Made by a program: the position numbers and the translations under genes
Part shown: positions 17,178-25,970 of the stretch, piece by piece
Numbering within the stretch: position 1 is the stretch's first letter
Layout of the letters: every line of letters starts with the position of its first letter
Assembly: GCF_900149695.1 (NCBI RefSeq)
Contig: NZ_LT703005.1
Location: 124,013-188,012, forward strand
DNA: 64,000 bases
From: Anderseniella sp. Alg231-50
GTDB lineage: Bacteria > Pseudomonadota > Alphaproteobacteria > Rhizobiales > Aestuariivirgaceae
Direction: 5' to 3'
Notes under the pieces: generated by a model
Told to the model about the DNA's origin: nothing
Seen by the model: the letters and a program-made list of their open reading frames with translations, nothing else
Database searches by the model: none

Positions 17178-18452
17178 TCAATCGGGCGCATGCGCCAACC
17201 CCACGCCGACATCCGAGAAATCCGTATTTGGCTGGAATTTGCCCTCGTACCGGGCGCCACCGAGCAACCGGTCCTGCACCCGGCTTGAACTGGCCCTGAC
17301 TCTGCTTCCTGCCAACTCTTCCCAGTAAAGCGCCGCAACGCCCGCAACATGAGGACAGGCCATGCTGGTTCCGTTCATGGCAACCAGACCGCCGCCCGCT
17401 TTTGCGGATACTATCGAGACGCCAGGAGCCGAAATTTGTGGATTGGTATTGGAAAAGCCGGCAACATTCAGACCATCGGCATGTTTGGCAAGCGCGCCGA
17501 CTGACACGATTCCGGCAGATGACGAGGGTGAACTGGCAGAAATTTCATACGCCTTCGCTGCATTCCGCTTGCTTTCATTACCGCTTGCGGCAACCACGAT
17601 TGCAGACTGGCCGGAAGCCTCGTAGGCAGCATTCAACGCCATCCACTGGTCAAACAGTCTTATGTTGTCCCGGTAGGCCTGAAGGGCCGCTGAAGTCGCC
17701 GCCTTTGCGGGCATTCCCCGTCGAACCAGGCCTTCCCGGAAAGCCGGAAAATCAAACCCGAGCGACATTGAAATGACATTTGCGCCATTCTCAATGGCCC
17801 AGTTCAACGCCTGCAACAATGCATCAGTGCCGGCTTTTCCACCAATGACCTTTGCAATCAGTGCGTCTCTCACACCTGGGGCAACCCCAATACGGCAACT
17901 GTCCACATCACGCCCGAAGATGGTCGCGGCACAATGAGTGCCATGTCCGTCAGTGTCGGCGTCGACTGTTTCTGTAAAATTCTCCGTGACGATATTCAGC
18001 TTCGCGTCGTCGAAAGCCTTGTGTGACGTATCAATGCCCGTATCGAGCACCGCCACCTTTACACCTCTGCCGTCCGGCAAACAGAAGTCGGCACCGATCT
18101 CTTTGATTCCCCAGGTTACCCCGTCGCTTTTCAACTGACCCAGCGGGTCGTCCAGCAACTCGCTTTTCGACAGTTGCCTGTTGGTCAGTGGCTTCACCAG
18201 GGATAGCGACATCGATTCCGCCACGGCAACGACACTCGGGTCCCTTGTAGCTTCGCTGAAGTTCTTCTTGTCGTAATCCTCAACCAGCAATTCGGGTTCC
18301 GCAGTAGCAAGGTTTTCGCTTGTTGCTGCCTCGAAGTTGGAAACCGAAGGGCGCGGCCCCTCACTGAAGTCGAAATTCACGCCTTTTCGCGCCTTCGTGC
18401 GGACAACTGAATTGTCGCGTAGCACAATCATTTTCTGGACACTTTTGGTCAT
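17178..18452 (-). CDS. Subtilisin-like serine protease (S8 family)
   Basis: The protein of about 424 residues has the complete subtilase triad: Asp in VAVLDTGID, His in DGHGTHCAA, and Ser in NGTSMACPHVAG, plus the oxyanion Asn in AASGNES. An N-terminal region of about 110 residues precedes the catalytic domain and may be a propeptide. There is no signal peptide, so the enzyme is either cytoplasmic or exported by another route. The start at 18452 is one choice; the frame also opens at a TTG ending at 18539. It is the first gene of a four-gene minus-strand operon and diverges from the PAS-GGDEF-EAL gene. Confidence 0.88.
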   Translation of the reverse strand: MTKSVQKMIVLRDNSVVRTKARKGVNFDFSEGPRPSVSNFEAATSENLATAEPELLVEDYDKKNFSEATRDPSVVAVAESMSLSLVKPLTNRQLSKSELLDDPLGQLKSDGVTWGIKEIGADFCLPDGRGVKVAVLDTGIDTSHKAFDDAKLNIVTENFTETVDADTDGHGTHCAATIFGRDVDSCRIGVAPGVRDALIAKVIGGKAGTDALLQALNWAIENGANVISMSLGFDFPAFREGLVRRGMPAKAATSAALQAYRDNIRLFDQWMALNAAYEASGQSAIVVAASGNESKRNAAKAYEISASSPSSSAGIVSVGALAKHADGLNVAGFSNTNPQISAPGVSIVSAKAGGGLVAMNGTSMACPHVAGVAALYWEELAGSRVRASSSRVQDRLLGGARYEGKFQPNTDFSDVGVGLAHAPD

Positions 18453-18580
18453 CTTGTGGAATCCAAACCTGAGAGCAGTTTCTGGCTGTGTGGATTTGCG
18501 AGATGTATACAGAGTGACTCCATAACGACGTAGCGTCAACTAATTCCCTGCAATAGTTTCAAGCTCGCCCCCATCAAAGA

Positions 18581-18619
18581 GACACCGGGCAAATCGGAGC
18601 GGTTGCTGCGCCCGGTGTC
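18581..18619. promoter_or_regulatory. Perfect 10-bp inverted repeat in the divergent promoter region
   Basis: GACACCGGGC (18581-18590) and GCCCGGTGTC (18610-18619) enclose a 19-base loop in the 419-base gap between the divergent subtilase operon and the PAS-GGDEF-EAL gene. No T-tract follows on either strand, so it is more likely an operator or leader structure than a terminator. Nothing else was recognised in this gap. Confidence 0.45.
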
Positions 18620-18871
18620 CCAGCCCGCCGCTATAACCATATCCCACTGGCGCAACCTTCTGTTTTGCCGAAAGTTTCAATCAACTTGGGACAGATGCCG
18701 TCAGCGAACCTTGCGTTGTCCGAATGCCGCGGTAATGGCGTCCGGTTACTGAATCTGGGGCCGGCGTATCGTTAACATTGTGTAAAGAATGCCACTGCTA
18801 TCAGCCGTGAGTGCTTGGGAACTCCGTAACCTGATGAACGTAGACTGAAGCACCGGTAACCCAGTATTCAT

Positions 18872-20971
18872 GTGACGTTTGTGAAAGCATCAGCAAACAT
18901 TCAAATTTCCGATCCGCACAACGAACCAGGTGTACATTCGCTTGGTAGCTTTGGCATGGCTACATACCGCACCATTGTCGACCAGATGGAACAGGGTGTT
19001 CTGGTCTATGACAGCCAGCGCATTCTCGGGGCGAATGCGCAATTGTGCCCGCTCCTGGATTGCCCGCCGGAACTCGTAGTACCCGGCGCAGACCTCGAAA
19101 AATTCATTCAGTTTGGAGCAGATCGCGGCGATTATTCGGCAAGCGCCGGTCTGACGTTGCAATCCATGCGCATGCACATCGCCACCGGAAAAGACTACGT
19201 TGTAGAACGCCAGTTGCCGGACGGTCGCACGATCCGCATCGATTGTCGCCACCAGGGCAAGATGGGGATCGGCACCTACACCGACATAACCCAGGCGGCA
19301 AAGGAAAAAGCCGTCCTTGAAACCACCTTTGAAGCCATGGCCCAGGGCCTCCTGGTTCATGACCAGAAATCAATCGTAGCTTCCAACCTGCGGTTGCCCG
19401 AGGTCCTCGGAATCCCGTCGCATATGTTGGCCGCGGGCGAGCCATGGGAAGATATGGTTCGTTATCGGATTGAACGGGGAGATTACGAAGACGGTGAAAA
19501 CCACCTGGTCCGGGCACGCGAGGCATATGCATCCCGACAGGAATTTTCCGCAGAGACACAGGTCGGATCACGTACCCTGCTTATCGAATGCCGTCACCGG
19601 CATGGTATGATGTTTGTCACCTACACCGATGTTACAGATGCGCGCACCCGCGAATTGCAACTGCAGGAAAAGGAAATGGAAGTCCGCAAGCTTGCGGAAA
19701 TTGACTGCCTGACCAACCTGACCAACCGACGCGCCTTCGACGATGAACTCTCGATTAGAGTTAACGCACAACGCGAACGCAGCAAGGCCGGCATGGTGGC
19801 GCTGATCCTTCTCGATCTGGACAGATTCAAACCGGTCAACGACACCTACGGTCACGCCCTTGGTGACGCCTTGCTGCATACACTTGCTGACCGGTTCCGC
19901 GGCATCATTCGAAAACGTGATACCATGGCCAGAATCGGTGGCGATGAATTTGCCGCTATTGTTGAGGTCACCAACGAGCGCGATGCCTTGAATTTCGCAG
20001 TCCGTCTTCGCGACGCTGCAAAAGAACCGGTTGTTGTCGGGGAAACCGAACTCAAGGTTGATGCTTCGGTAGGTGTGGCCTTTCTGTCCGGCGAAACCAC
20101 AGGGACTGAAGACTTTCTGATGGCCGCCGACCTGGCGCTTTATGCCGCCAAGGAACAAGGCCGGGGCGTCATCAGGGTCTACGAGCCCGCACTCGCCGAA
20201 AGAGCCCGGAAAAAATATTCTCTCGAGCAGGACCTCAGGTCGGCTTTGGATAACAACGAACTGGTTTTGTACTATCAGGTACAACGCGACCTGCGGACCA
20301 ACAAGAACGTCGGTTACGAGGCACTCATGCGATGGCAGCACCCGACCAGGGGGCTTGTCCTGCCTGCTGAATTTATTCCTTTGGCCGAGGAAACCGGCCT
20401 GATCGTCGATATGGGCCGCTGGGCACTGCGCCAGGCTGCAATTGACTTCGCTAATCTGGATCACTCCACACGTGTGGCGGTCAACGTTTCACCAGTCCAG
20501 TTCGTAAAATCCGATCTGGTCTGCGACGTAACTGACGCATTACAGGTTTCAGGGCTGGAGCCACACCGGCTGGAGATCGAGATAACAGAAGATGTTCTGA
20601 TCGAAGACACCAAAAACACGGTGAAGATCCTGTCGCAACTGCGTGAACTCGGAATCAACCTGTCGCTGGACGATTTTGGCTCCGGCTACTCGTCTCTGGC
20701 CTACCTCACCCAGTTTCCCTTTACCAAACTGAAGATTGACCGCTGCTTCACCGAGCGCATGCTGCTGGATGATCGCAGCCGGTCGCTTGTCACCTCAATT
20801 CTGGCATTGGCGTCTTCGCTGGGCATAAAGGTAACGGCAGAGGGTGTTGAAACGGACGGACAACTCGCCATGTTGACGGCCGGAAGCTGCGACGAAGCGC
20901 AAGGTTACCTCCTTGGCAAGCCCGAGCCGTTCAACAAAACCTTTGCCGACCGGGAAAACACGGAAGATTGA
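18872..20971 (+). CDS. PAS-PAS-GGDEF-EAL cyclic di-GMP enzyme
   Basis: The 699-residue cytoplasmic protein has two PAS_7-type domains (about 30-135 and 150-255; MEQGVLVYD and MAQGLLVHD mark their starts, and each ends in a TYTDIT/TYTDVT block). A GGDEF domain follows (about 275-430, with IGGDEFAA near 355), then an EAL domain (about 445-690, with YEALMRW near 482, NVSPVQF, DDFGSGYSSL and KIDRCF). Both catalytic signatures are intact, so it could make and degrade c-di-GMP, switched by the PAS domains. No transmembrane segment is seen. It sits inside the orphan binding-protein block, between the subtilase operon and the PG-binding SBP gene. Confidence 0.93.
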   Translation: MTFVKASANIQISDPHNEPGVHSLGSFGMATYRTIVDQMEQGVLVYDSQRILGANAQLCPLLDCPPELVVPGADLEKFIQFGADRGDYSASAGLTLQSMRMHIATGKDYVVERQLPDGRTIRIDCRHQGKMGIGTYTDITQAAKEKAVLETTFEAMAQGLLVHDQKSIVASNLRLPEVLGIPSHMLAAGEPWEDMVRYRIERGDYEDGENHLVRAREAYASRQEFSAETQVGSRTLLIECRHRHGMMFVTYTDVTDARTRELQLQEKEMEVRKLAEIDCLTNLTNRRAFDDELSIRVNAQRERSKAGMVALILLDLDRFKPVNDTYGHALGDALLHTLADRFRGIIRKRDTMARIGGDEFAAIVEVTNERDALNFAVRLRDAAKEPVVVGETELKVDASVGVAFLSGETTGTEDFLMAADLALYAAKEQGRGVIRVYEPALAERARKKYSLEQDLRSALDNNELVLYYQVQRDLRTNKNVGYEALMRWQHPTRGLVLPAEFIPLAEETGLIVDMGRWALRQAAIDFANLDHSTRVAVNVSPVQFVKSDLVCDVTDALQVSGLEPHRLEIEITEDVLIEDTKNTVKILSQLRELGINLSLDDFGSGYSSLAYLTQFPFTKLKIDRCFTERMLLDDRSRSLVTSILALASSLGIKVTAEGVETDGQLAMLTAGSCDEAQGYLLGKPEPFNKTFADRENTED

Positions 20972-21141
20972 ATGCTGGTCGCTACGCCTTGCCAGCGACC
21001 GTCATCATGCCGATAATACGCATACGTCAGAATATCGCCACATAAACATTTACATTTGGGCCGGAGGATGGCGATTGCAAGATTTGCAGGCACCGTGTGA
21101 GACATCCGCCGGTGCAGCGGATCGTAATCGGGTTTCCGGTC

Positions 21142-22728
21142 ATGTATAAGAAAATTTGCGCTTCCCTGGCATCCGGACTGGTGTTGGGCGTCGTCCTCCT
21201 TTCCGGGTCTGCTGCAGCCCAGAGCCGATGGAACTTCGAAGCCAGCGACCTGGCGAAGTTCAACACTTCCGAAATTGCAACCATTCAGCGTTTGCTGCGC
21301 CGGCTTGGGCATCTCTCCGATGCCGACATGACCCGGAAGTTGGACGAGCGGACAGTTTCCGGATTGCTTGAGCATCTGAAGAAAGTCAATTTCAAGTCGA
21401 AAGTTACGAGCTACCAGGTTATCCGGTCGCTGTTCCGTACCGCCTGGGTGAAAGAAGGCTGGGGAGCCAAGAAGGTCGCCGGACAGGACCTTGTCGTTGA
21501 ACCTGAAGAAGTGCGCGCCGCACAGGACGCCTTGCGCCGGCTCGGCTATGCACCCGGCCCGGCTGACGGCGTCTTCGGACCTGCCACGTTTTCCGGTGTG
21601 GAAATCTTCCAGGAAGACAATGATCTCAACGTTACCGGCCTTCTGACCCGCAATACGGAGCAGAGTATCCTGCGCCGCAACACCCTGCGTGACGAGACAT
21701 CGAACGGCGTGGTGAAGATACTGAACTGGCCGGACTACATTGATCCGAATGTGCTGACGGAGTTTGAGAAAGAAACCAAGATAAAGGTCGTGCATGAAGT
21801 CTTTGAATCGTCGGATGAAACATTTGCTCTCCTGAAAGCCGGCTCCGCGAAGTACGACGTCATGGTGCAGACCGACACGAAACTGAAGCAGTTGGTGGAT
21901 GAGGGAAAAGCGCTGACAAAGCTCAATCTCGAAAAATTGCCCAACAGCAAACATCTCGACAAACTAGCCCTGACCTTCACATCGGTCATGGACCCGGGCA
22001 ACAAGCATTCCCTGCCCTACATGTGGGGAACCGTGGGGATAGCCGTCAATGAAACCAAACTGCGCAAAGTAAGGACGGGGCTGGACCTGGACAGCATGTC
22101 CTTGTTCATGGACCCGTCCATAGCTGCTGACGTCTCCAGGTGCGGGCTGGCATTGGTCGACGAACCAGCCGACATGCTGCCGATCCTGATCGCCTACCAT
22201 GGCGGCGACGTTCTCGACATCAAGACCGAGGATCTGCAAAGGGTCGAAGAGGCCGTCTCCAAAGTTGCCGAATTTATCAACGTGGTTTCTTCTGATCGCA
22301 TTATCGATGATATCGCGGAAGGAAAGTACTGCGTTGCAGTTGGGTATTCTGGCGACGTTTTTGCAGCCCGTGACACCGCTGCAGAAAACGGGACCGGCAA
22401 GATTTCCTATCATGTACCTGCGACCGGCAGCCTGCTTTGGTTTGACCGGCTTGTCATCCCCGGCAGGGCGCAGAATGTCGACGCTGCCTACAAGTTCATC
22501 AACTTCCTGATGCGCCCGAAAATAGCCGCAGCTAATACAAATTTCCTGCAGTATGCGTCGCCAAACACCGCGGCCAAGCAATTCGTGGAGGCGGAAATCA
22601 GAAACAATCCCGGCGTGTATCCACCGCCCGAAGTGATGAAGAACCTGCGTGTCGTATACTCCGGCGATTCAGTCGAGGTGACAAAAGCCTACAACCGCAT
22701 CTGGTCTTTGTTCCAGCGCAGGAACTAG
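21142..22728 (+). CDS. Peptidoglycan-binding domain fused to a PotD-like solute-binding domain
   Basis: The 528-residue protein has a signal peptide (MYKKICASLASGLVLGV ... AAAQS). A degenerate PG_binding_1-like repeat spans about 40-100 and a good one 119-176 (VRAAQDALRRLGYAPGPADG, FGPATFSGVEIFQ). A polyamine-type SBP domain follows from 188 (VKILNWPDYIDPNVL, YDVMVQTDTKLKQL, LPYMWGTVGIAVN, GYSGD). ILNWPDYID is typical of PotD/PotF. No potABC-type partner is adjacent. It parallels the LysM-SBP fusion at 11677: a binding protein apparently tethered to the wall. A GTG 45 bases upstream is the only earlier start. The small protein at 22751 follows at a 22-base gap, probably in the same operon. 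Confidence 0.88.
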   Translation: MYKKICASLASGLVLGVVLLSGSAAAQSRWNFEASDLAKFNTSEIATIQRLLRRLGHLSDADMTRKLDERTVSGLLEHLKKVNFKSKVTSYQVIRSLFRTAWVKEGWGAKKVAGQDLVVEPEEVRAAQDALRRLGYAPGPADGVFGPATFSGVEIFQEDNDLNVTGLLTRNTEQSILRRNTLRDETSNGVVKILNWPDYIDPNVLTEFEKETKIKVVHEVFESSDETFALLKAGSAKYDVMVQTDTKLKQLVDEGKALTKLNLEKLPNSKHLDKLALTFTSVMDPGNKHSLPYMWGTVGIAVNETKLRKVRTGLDLDSMSLFMDPSIAADVSRCGLALVDEPADMLPILIAYHGGDVLDIKTEDLQRVEEAVSKVAEFINVVSSDRIIDDIAEGKYCVAVGYSGDVFAARDTAAENGTGKISYHVPATGSLLWFDRLVIPGRAQNVDAAYKFINFLMRPKIAAANTNFLQYASPNTAAKQFVEAEIRNNPGVYPPPEVMKNLRVVYSGDSVEVTKAYNRIWSLFQRRN

Positions 22729-22750
22729 CCCGCACACCTCGGAGGTGCAC

Positions 22751-23131
22751 ATGATCCGGTACATCCAGTTTGGCGTTTTCACCCTGATCGTCTGCTCGAT
22801 AGTGACCACCTCCGCATTGTCCGCTCAGGTTGAGATGCGTATGCGCGGCACCAGCCAGACGTTTTCCGGCAAGCTGATCAGTTTTGACGGCACCGTTTAT
22901 GTACTCGAGACCGAAATTTTCGGTGAGATGAGCTTCGACGTGAGCCGGTTTGAATGCATATCGGGCGCCTGCGCACCGTCCCTGCAAGATCAATCCATCG
23001 CGGGCACATCAGCCAATGAGCAAACCCCGACCGATTTGACCCAGGACCGGCAGATCGAGCTGTTCGAAGGGTTTCGCGATTGGCGCAATTTCGAAACGTT
23101 TCTCGAATGGCGCAAGAACAACCGCAATTGA
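22751..23131 (+). CDS. Small periplasmic protein, paralogue of the 10958 protein
   Basis: The 126-residue protein has a signal peptide (MIRYIQFGVFTLIVC ... LSAQ). Its N-terminal domain repeats the layout of the 10958 protein: G-x-L-x3-D-x3-YV-x2-T-x2-G, then V-x4-C-x3-(A/G)CP (GKLISFDGTVYVLETEIFG, FECISGACAP). It ends in QIELFEGFRDWR and FETFLEWRKNN, the tandem motif shared with the proteins at 8325, 10958 and 12901. GGAGG at 22741-22745 points to the ATG at 22751 rather than the GTG at 22745. It directly follows the PG-binding SBP gene, which supports a partnership. Function unknown. Confidence 0.75.
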   Translation: MIRYIQFGVFTLIVCSIVTTSALSAQVEMRMRGTSQTFSGKLISFDGTVYVLETEIFGEMSFDVSRFECISGACAPSLQDQSIAGTSANEQTPTDLTQDRQIELFEGFRDWRNFETFLEWRKNNRN

Positions 23132-23246
23132 CCTTCATCCGGCACACTGGAAAACCCATGTTGCCTGTGCCACTCTCGCCGGGTAGACAGAATCATCGAG
23201 GCCTGTCGGGCAGATAATGGTCTCGCAACAACATCCGGGTACCTGA

Positions 23247-24755
23247 ATGCAGACCGACACTGTCGGCAGAGCCGATAGCTGGCAGGAAACGCTGAGCCTC
23301 TTGCTGAGTGGCCGGTCCCTGCGCATGCTGCTGCTGGGGTTTTCATCCGGCCTGCCCATCCTGCTTGTATTCTCCACCCTGTCGGTGTGGCTGATCAAGG
23401 CCGGGGTGCAGCGCGATGTCGTGACCTTTTTCAGTTGGGCCGGCATTGCCTACGGCTTCAAGTTTGTCTGGTCTCCATTGATAGACCGGATACCCCTGCC
23501 CTACCTGGCGCAGCGTCTTGGCCACCGCCGCGCATGGCTCCTGGTATCACAACTCTGCATCATGGCCGCGATCCTGTTCACTGCTGTCACCGATCCTGCG
23601 ACATCGCTGGTCTGGACCGCCGTCGGCGCGGTTGCCATCGGCTTCACCAGCGCCACCCAGGACATCGTCATCGACGCCTATCGCATCGAGTCCGCCCCGC
23701 CGCGCATGCAGGCATTCCTGTCCGCCACCTATGTGGCCGGATACCGCATCGCCATGCTGACCGCCGGTGCCGGGTCATTGTGGTTCGCCGCCTGGCTGGG
23801 CGCTGAAACCTACGATGCGCAAACCTGGCAGACCGTATATCGCGTCATGGCCGGTTTCATGCTGGTCGGTGTCCTCGCTACCCTTTTGTCGCCGGAACCC
23901 GAAGTCGGTGGCGATATCGCTACCGACAAGATGGTTCAGATGAAGCTGTTTCTGGCCTTCATTGCGGGCGTGGCAGGACTGATTGCCATGTTCAACCTGT
24001 TCCCCGATACGCCCAAGGATCTCGAGCCCTTTACCAAGCTGTTCTACAACACCGCCCGCCTGTTCGTCAGCCTGGGTGCTGCCGGCGTTGTTCTCTATGG
24101 CCTCGCCAAACTGAAGATCGTTCCGGCGGCGGAAGCCCGCAAATCCTACGTCGAACCGTTCACCGACTTTGTCGAGCGGTACGGCAAGGCAGCCGTGGTG
24201 ATCCTGGGCCTCGTCGGCATTTACCGGATTGCCGATATTGTCATGGGTGCGGTTGCCAACGTGTTCTATCTGGAGATGGGGTTCGACATTGCCCAGATTG
24301 CAACCTATTCGAAATTCTATGGTCTCGTTGCCACCATCGCAGGCGGTTTTCTCGGCGGCATTCTGGCGAGCCGCATCGGCGTCATGCGCGGACTGTTCAT
24401 CGGTGCCCTGCTGGCTGCTGCCAGCAACCTGCTGTTTGCCTACCTGGCGACACAGGGTGCCAACGTCAATCTGCTGATCGCGGTGATCACCGCCGACAAC
24501 CTGTCGGCCGGGTTCGCGGTGGCCTCGTTCGTGGCCTATCTGTCCGCCCTGACCAGCATCACCTTTACCGCCACCCAGTATGCGCTGTTCAGCTCGATCA
24601 TGCTGCTGGTGCCCAAGGCGCTGGCCGGGTACTCCGGCTCGATCGTCACCGCAACCGGCTATCCCGGTTTCTTCATCTTCACCGCCCTGTTGGGGTTGCC
24701 GGTCCTTATCCTGGTCTACTGGGCCGGCAAGCTGGCCCCCATACCCGATGAATAG
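23247..24755 (+). CDS. ampG: AmpG-type MFS permease
   Basis: The 502-residue protein has about 12-14 hydrophobic helices and AmpG hallmarks: FSSGLPILLVFSTLSVWL near the N-terminus, YGFKFVWSPLIDR, and GFTSATQDIVIDAYRIE. AmpG imports anhydromuropeptides from the periplasm for peptidoglycan recycling. Its position just after the PG-binding SBP and small periplasmic protein genes, 115 bases away on the same strand, fits a peptidoglycan-related theme, though this could be coincidence. It converges on the GNAT gene. Confidence 0.85.
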   Translation: MQTDTVGRADSWQETLSLLLSGRSLRMLLLGFSSGLPILLVFSTLSVWLIKAGVQRDVVTFFSWAGIAYGFKFVWSPLIDRIPLPYLAQRLGHRRAWLLVSQLCIMAAILFTAVTDPATSLVWTAVGAVAIGFTSATQDIVIDAYRIESAPPRMQAFLSATYVAGYRIAMLTAGAGSLWFAAWLGAETYDAQTWQTVYRVMAGFMLVGVLATLLSPEPEVGGDIATDKMVQMKLFLAFIAGVAGLIAMFNLFPDTPKDLEPFTKLFYNTARLFVSLGAAGVVLYGLAKLKIVPAAEARKSYVEPFTDFVERYGKAAVVILGLVGIYRIADIVMGAVANVFYLEMGFDIAQIATYSKFYGLVATIAGGFLGGILASRIGVMRGLFIGALLAAASNLLFAYLATQGANVNLLIAVITADNLSAGFAVASFVAYLSALTSITFTATQYALFSSIMLLVPKALAGYSGSIVTATGYPGFFIFTALLGLPVLILVYWAGKLAPIPDE

Positions 24756-24817
24756 GACTGGCAACCTGTTCGCCGACACAGCCCGGTCACCCCATGCAAG
24801 CACGGGCGAATAAGACT

Positions 24818-25306
24818 TCATTCGGTTTCAAGCCTGTACTTCAGAAACTTCGCACCCTCGTACTCGACTTCCTCGACAAACCGGGCTCCAACTCGTTCCA
24901 GCGCACCCAGGTTTTTTCGCGATGGAGGCAGCAGGAAAGTCACGAAGGGAATACGTTTGTCAGCAACGGCAAATTCCAGCGCCTTCCTTAAAATACGCGT
25001 GCCCAATCCAAACGCGCCAGGCTTGAGGACCAGGCCGAAATCCCACTCGTCGCCCTCTTTCTGGAAACCGCCCCATCCAACGTAAGCGCCGTCGCACAAA
25101 ATCGCCCAGTGCCCGAGTCCATCCTTCTCCCAGCGTTCCTCTTTGGTCGCCACGAACCTTGAGACAGCCGCACCGTCCCATTCAGATGTCAGCAGCGGCA
25201 TATGCTCGCCGACACGGGCGTCGGACATGTGAGACGCAATTTTCTCCGGCGCAATTCCGGTCAAACGACTGAAAGTGATCTCTTGTTTCAAAGGGTGTCC
25301 CAACAC
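24818..25306 (-). CDS. GNAT-family N-acetyltransferase
   Basis: The 162-residue cytoplasmic protein has GNAT-like layout: SRLTGIAPEKIASHMSD at the start, WAILCDGAYVGWGGFQKEGDEW in the middle, and GLGTRILRKALEFA as the acetyl-CoA pyrophosphate loop, then a C-terminal ERVGARFVEEVEYEG. Such enzymes acetylate amines on small molecules or protein N-termini. The substrate is not evident. It is transcribed alone and converges on the permease gene. Confidence 0.75.
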   Translation of the reverse strand: MLGHPLKQEITFSRLTGIAPEKIASHMSDARVGEHMPLLTSEWDGAAVSRFVATKEERWEKDGLGHWAILCDGAYVGWGGFQKEGDEWDFGLVLKPGAFGLGTRILRKALEFAVADKRIPFVTFLLPPSRKNLGALERVGARFVEEVEYEGAKFLKYRLETE

Positions 25307-25593
25307 GAAAATTCAAGCATCACAGTTAGTCAGGTTGCTGTGCGCCGACAACCTTGCAGTGACCTGAATTGCGCGTGTGTGAGGTGAAAAAAGCCACGGA
25401 AGCGCTCTTACGCGGCATTTTCACCCGTCATAAACCTTCACAAATTGGCCCCGACATTTCCCAGCAACCCGCATTTCACCGCCGCAGTTGCCAGTCATCT
25501 TGTTGCTCAGCGGATGGTAACTGTACGACATGCTGTCTCAACACTGACGCAAGGTGCAGTTCATCAAGAACCTAGTGTAATTGGAGAACCATC

Positions 25594-25812
25594 ATGAAGA
25601 AATTAATCGCAATCATTCTTGCTACTGGTTTCGCTTCAACAGCAGCACTGGCGGCCGATTTTACGGCTGTAGACGCCGACCAGAACGGTTCAGTGACCAT
25701 CGAAGAAGCCAAGGCTGCCATGCCTGAACTCTCGGAAGACGCCTTCAAGGCCGCCGATGGCGACCAGAACGGCGAACTGAGTGCAGACGAGTGGGCAGCC
25801 ATCCAGGGCTAG
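25594..25812 (+). CDS. Small periplasmic EF-hand protein
   Basis: The 72-residue protein has a signal peptide (MKKLIAIILATGFASTAALAA) and a mature part of about 50 residues that is one EF-hand pair: DADQNGSVTIEE and DGDQNGELSADE, both with canonical Asp/Asn/Glu positions for Ca2+. A good terminator follows. It is probably a periplasmic calcium-binding protein; the partner is unknown. It is monocistronic. Confidence 0.8.
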   Translation: MKKLIAIILATGFASTAALAADFTAVDADQNGSVTIEEAKAAMPELSEDAFKAADGDQNGELSADEWAAIQG

Positions 25813-25840
25813 TACGAGCCTGCCTCTGCACTTGAATTGG

Positions 25841-25871
25841 CCCCGCCGGACTTGTTCCGGCGGGGTTTTTT
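25841..25871 (+). terminator. Rho-independent terminator of the EF-hand gene
   Basis: Perfect 10-bp GC-rich arms CCCCGCCGGA (25841-25850) and TCCGGCGGGG (25856-25865), with a 5-base loop, are followed by T6 (25866-25871), 29 bases after the stop codon. Confidence 0.95.
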
Positions 25872-25970
25872 GCTGCTGTATACAATTTGACAGCCGGAAA
25901 TCTCTGACTTGTATCAACCCTGTCTGAAACCCAAAATCCGCATGAAGCCCCAGTTGGCAACAATCCCGAA

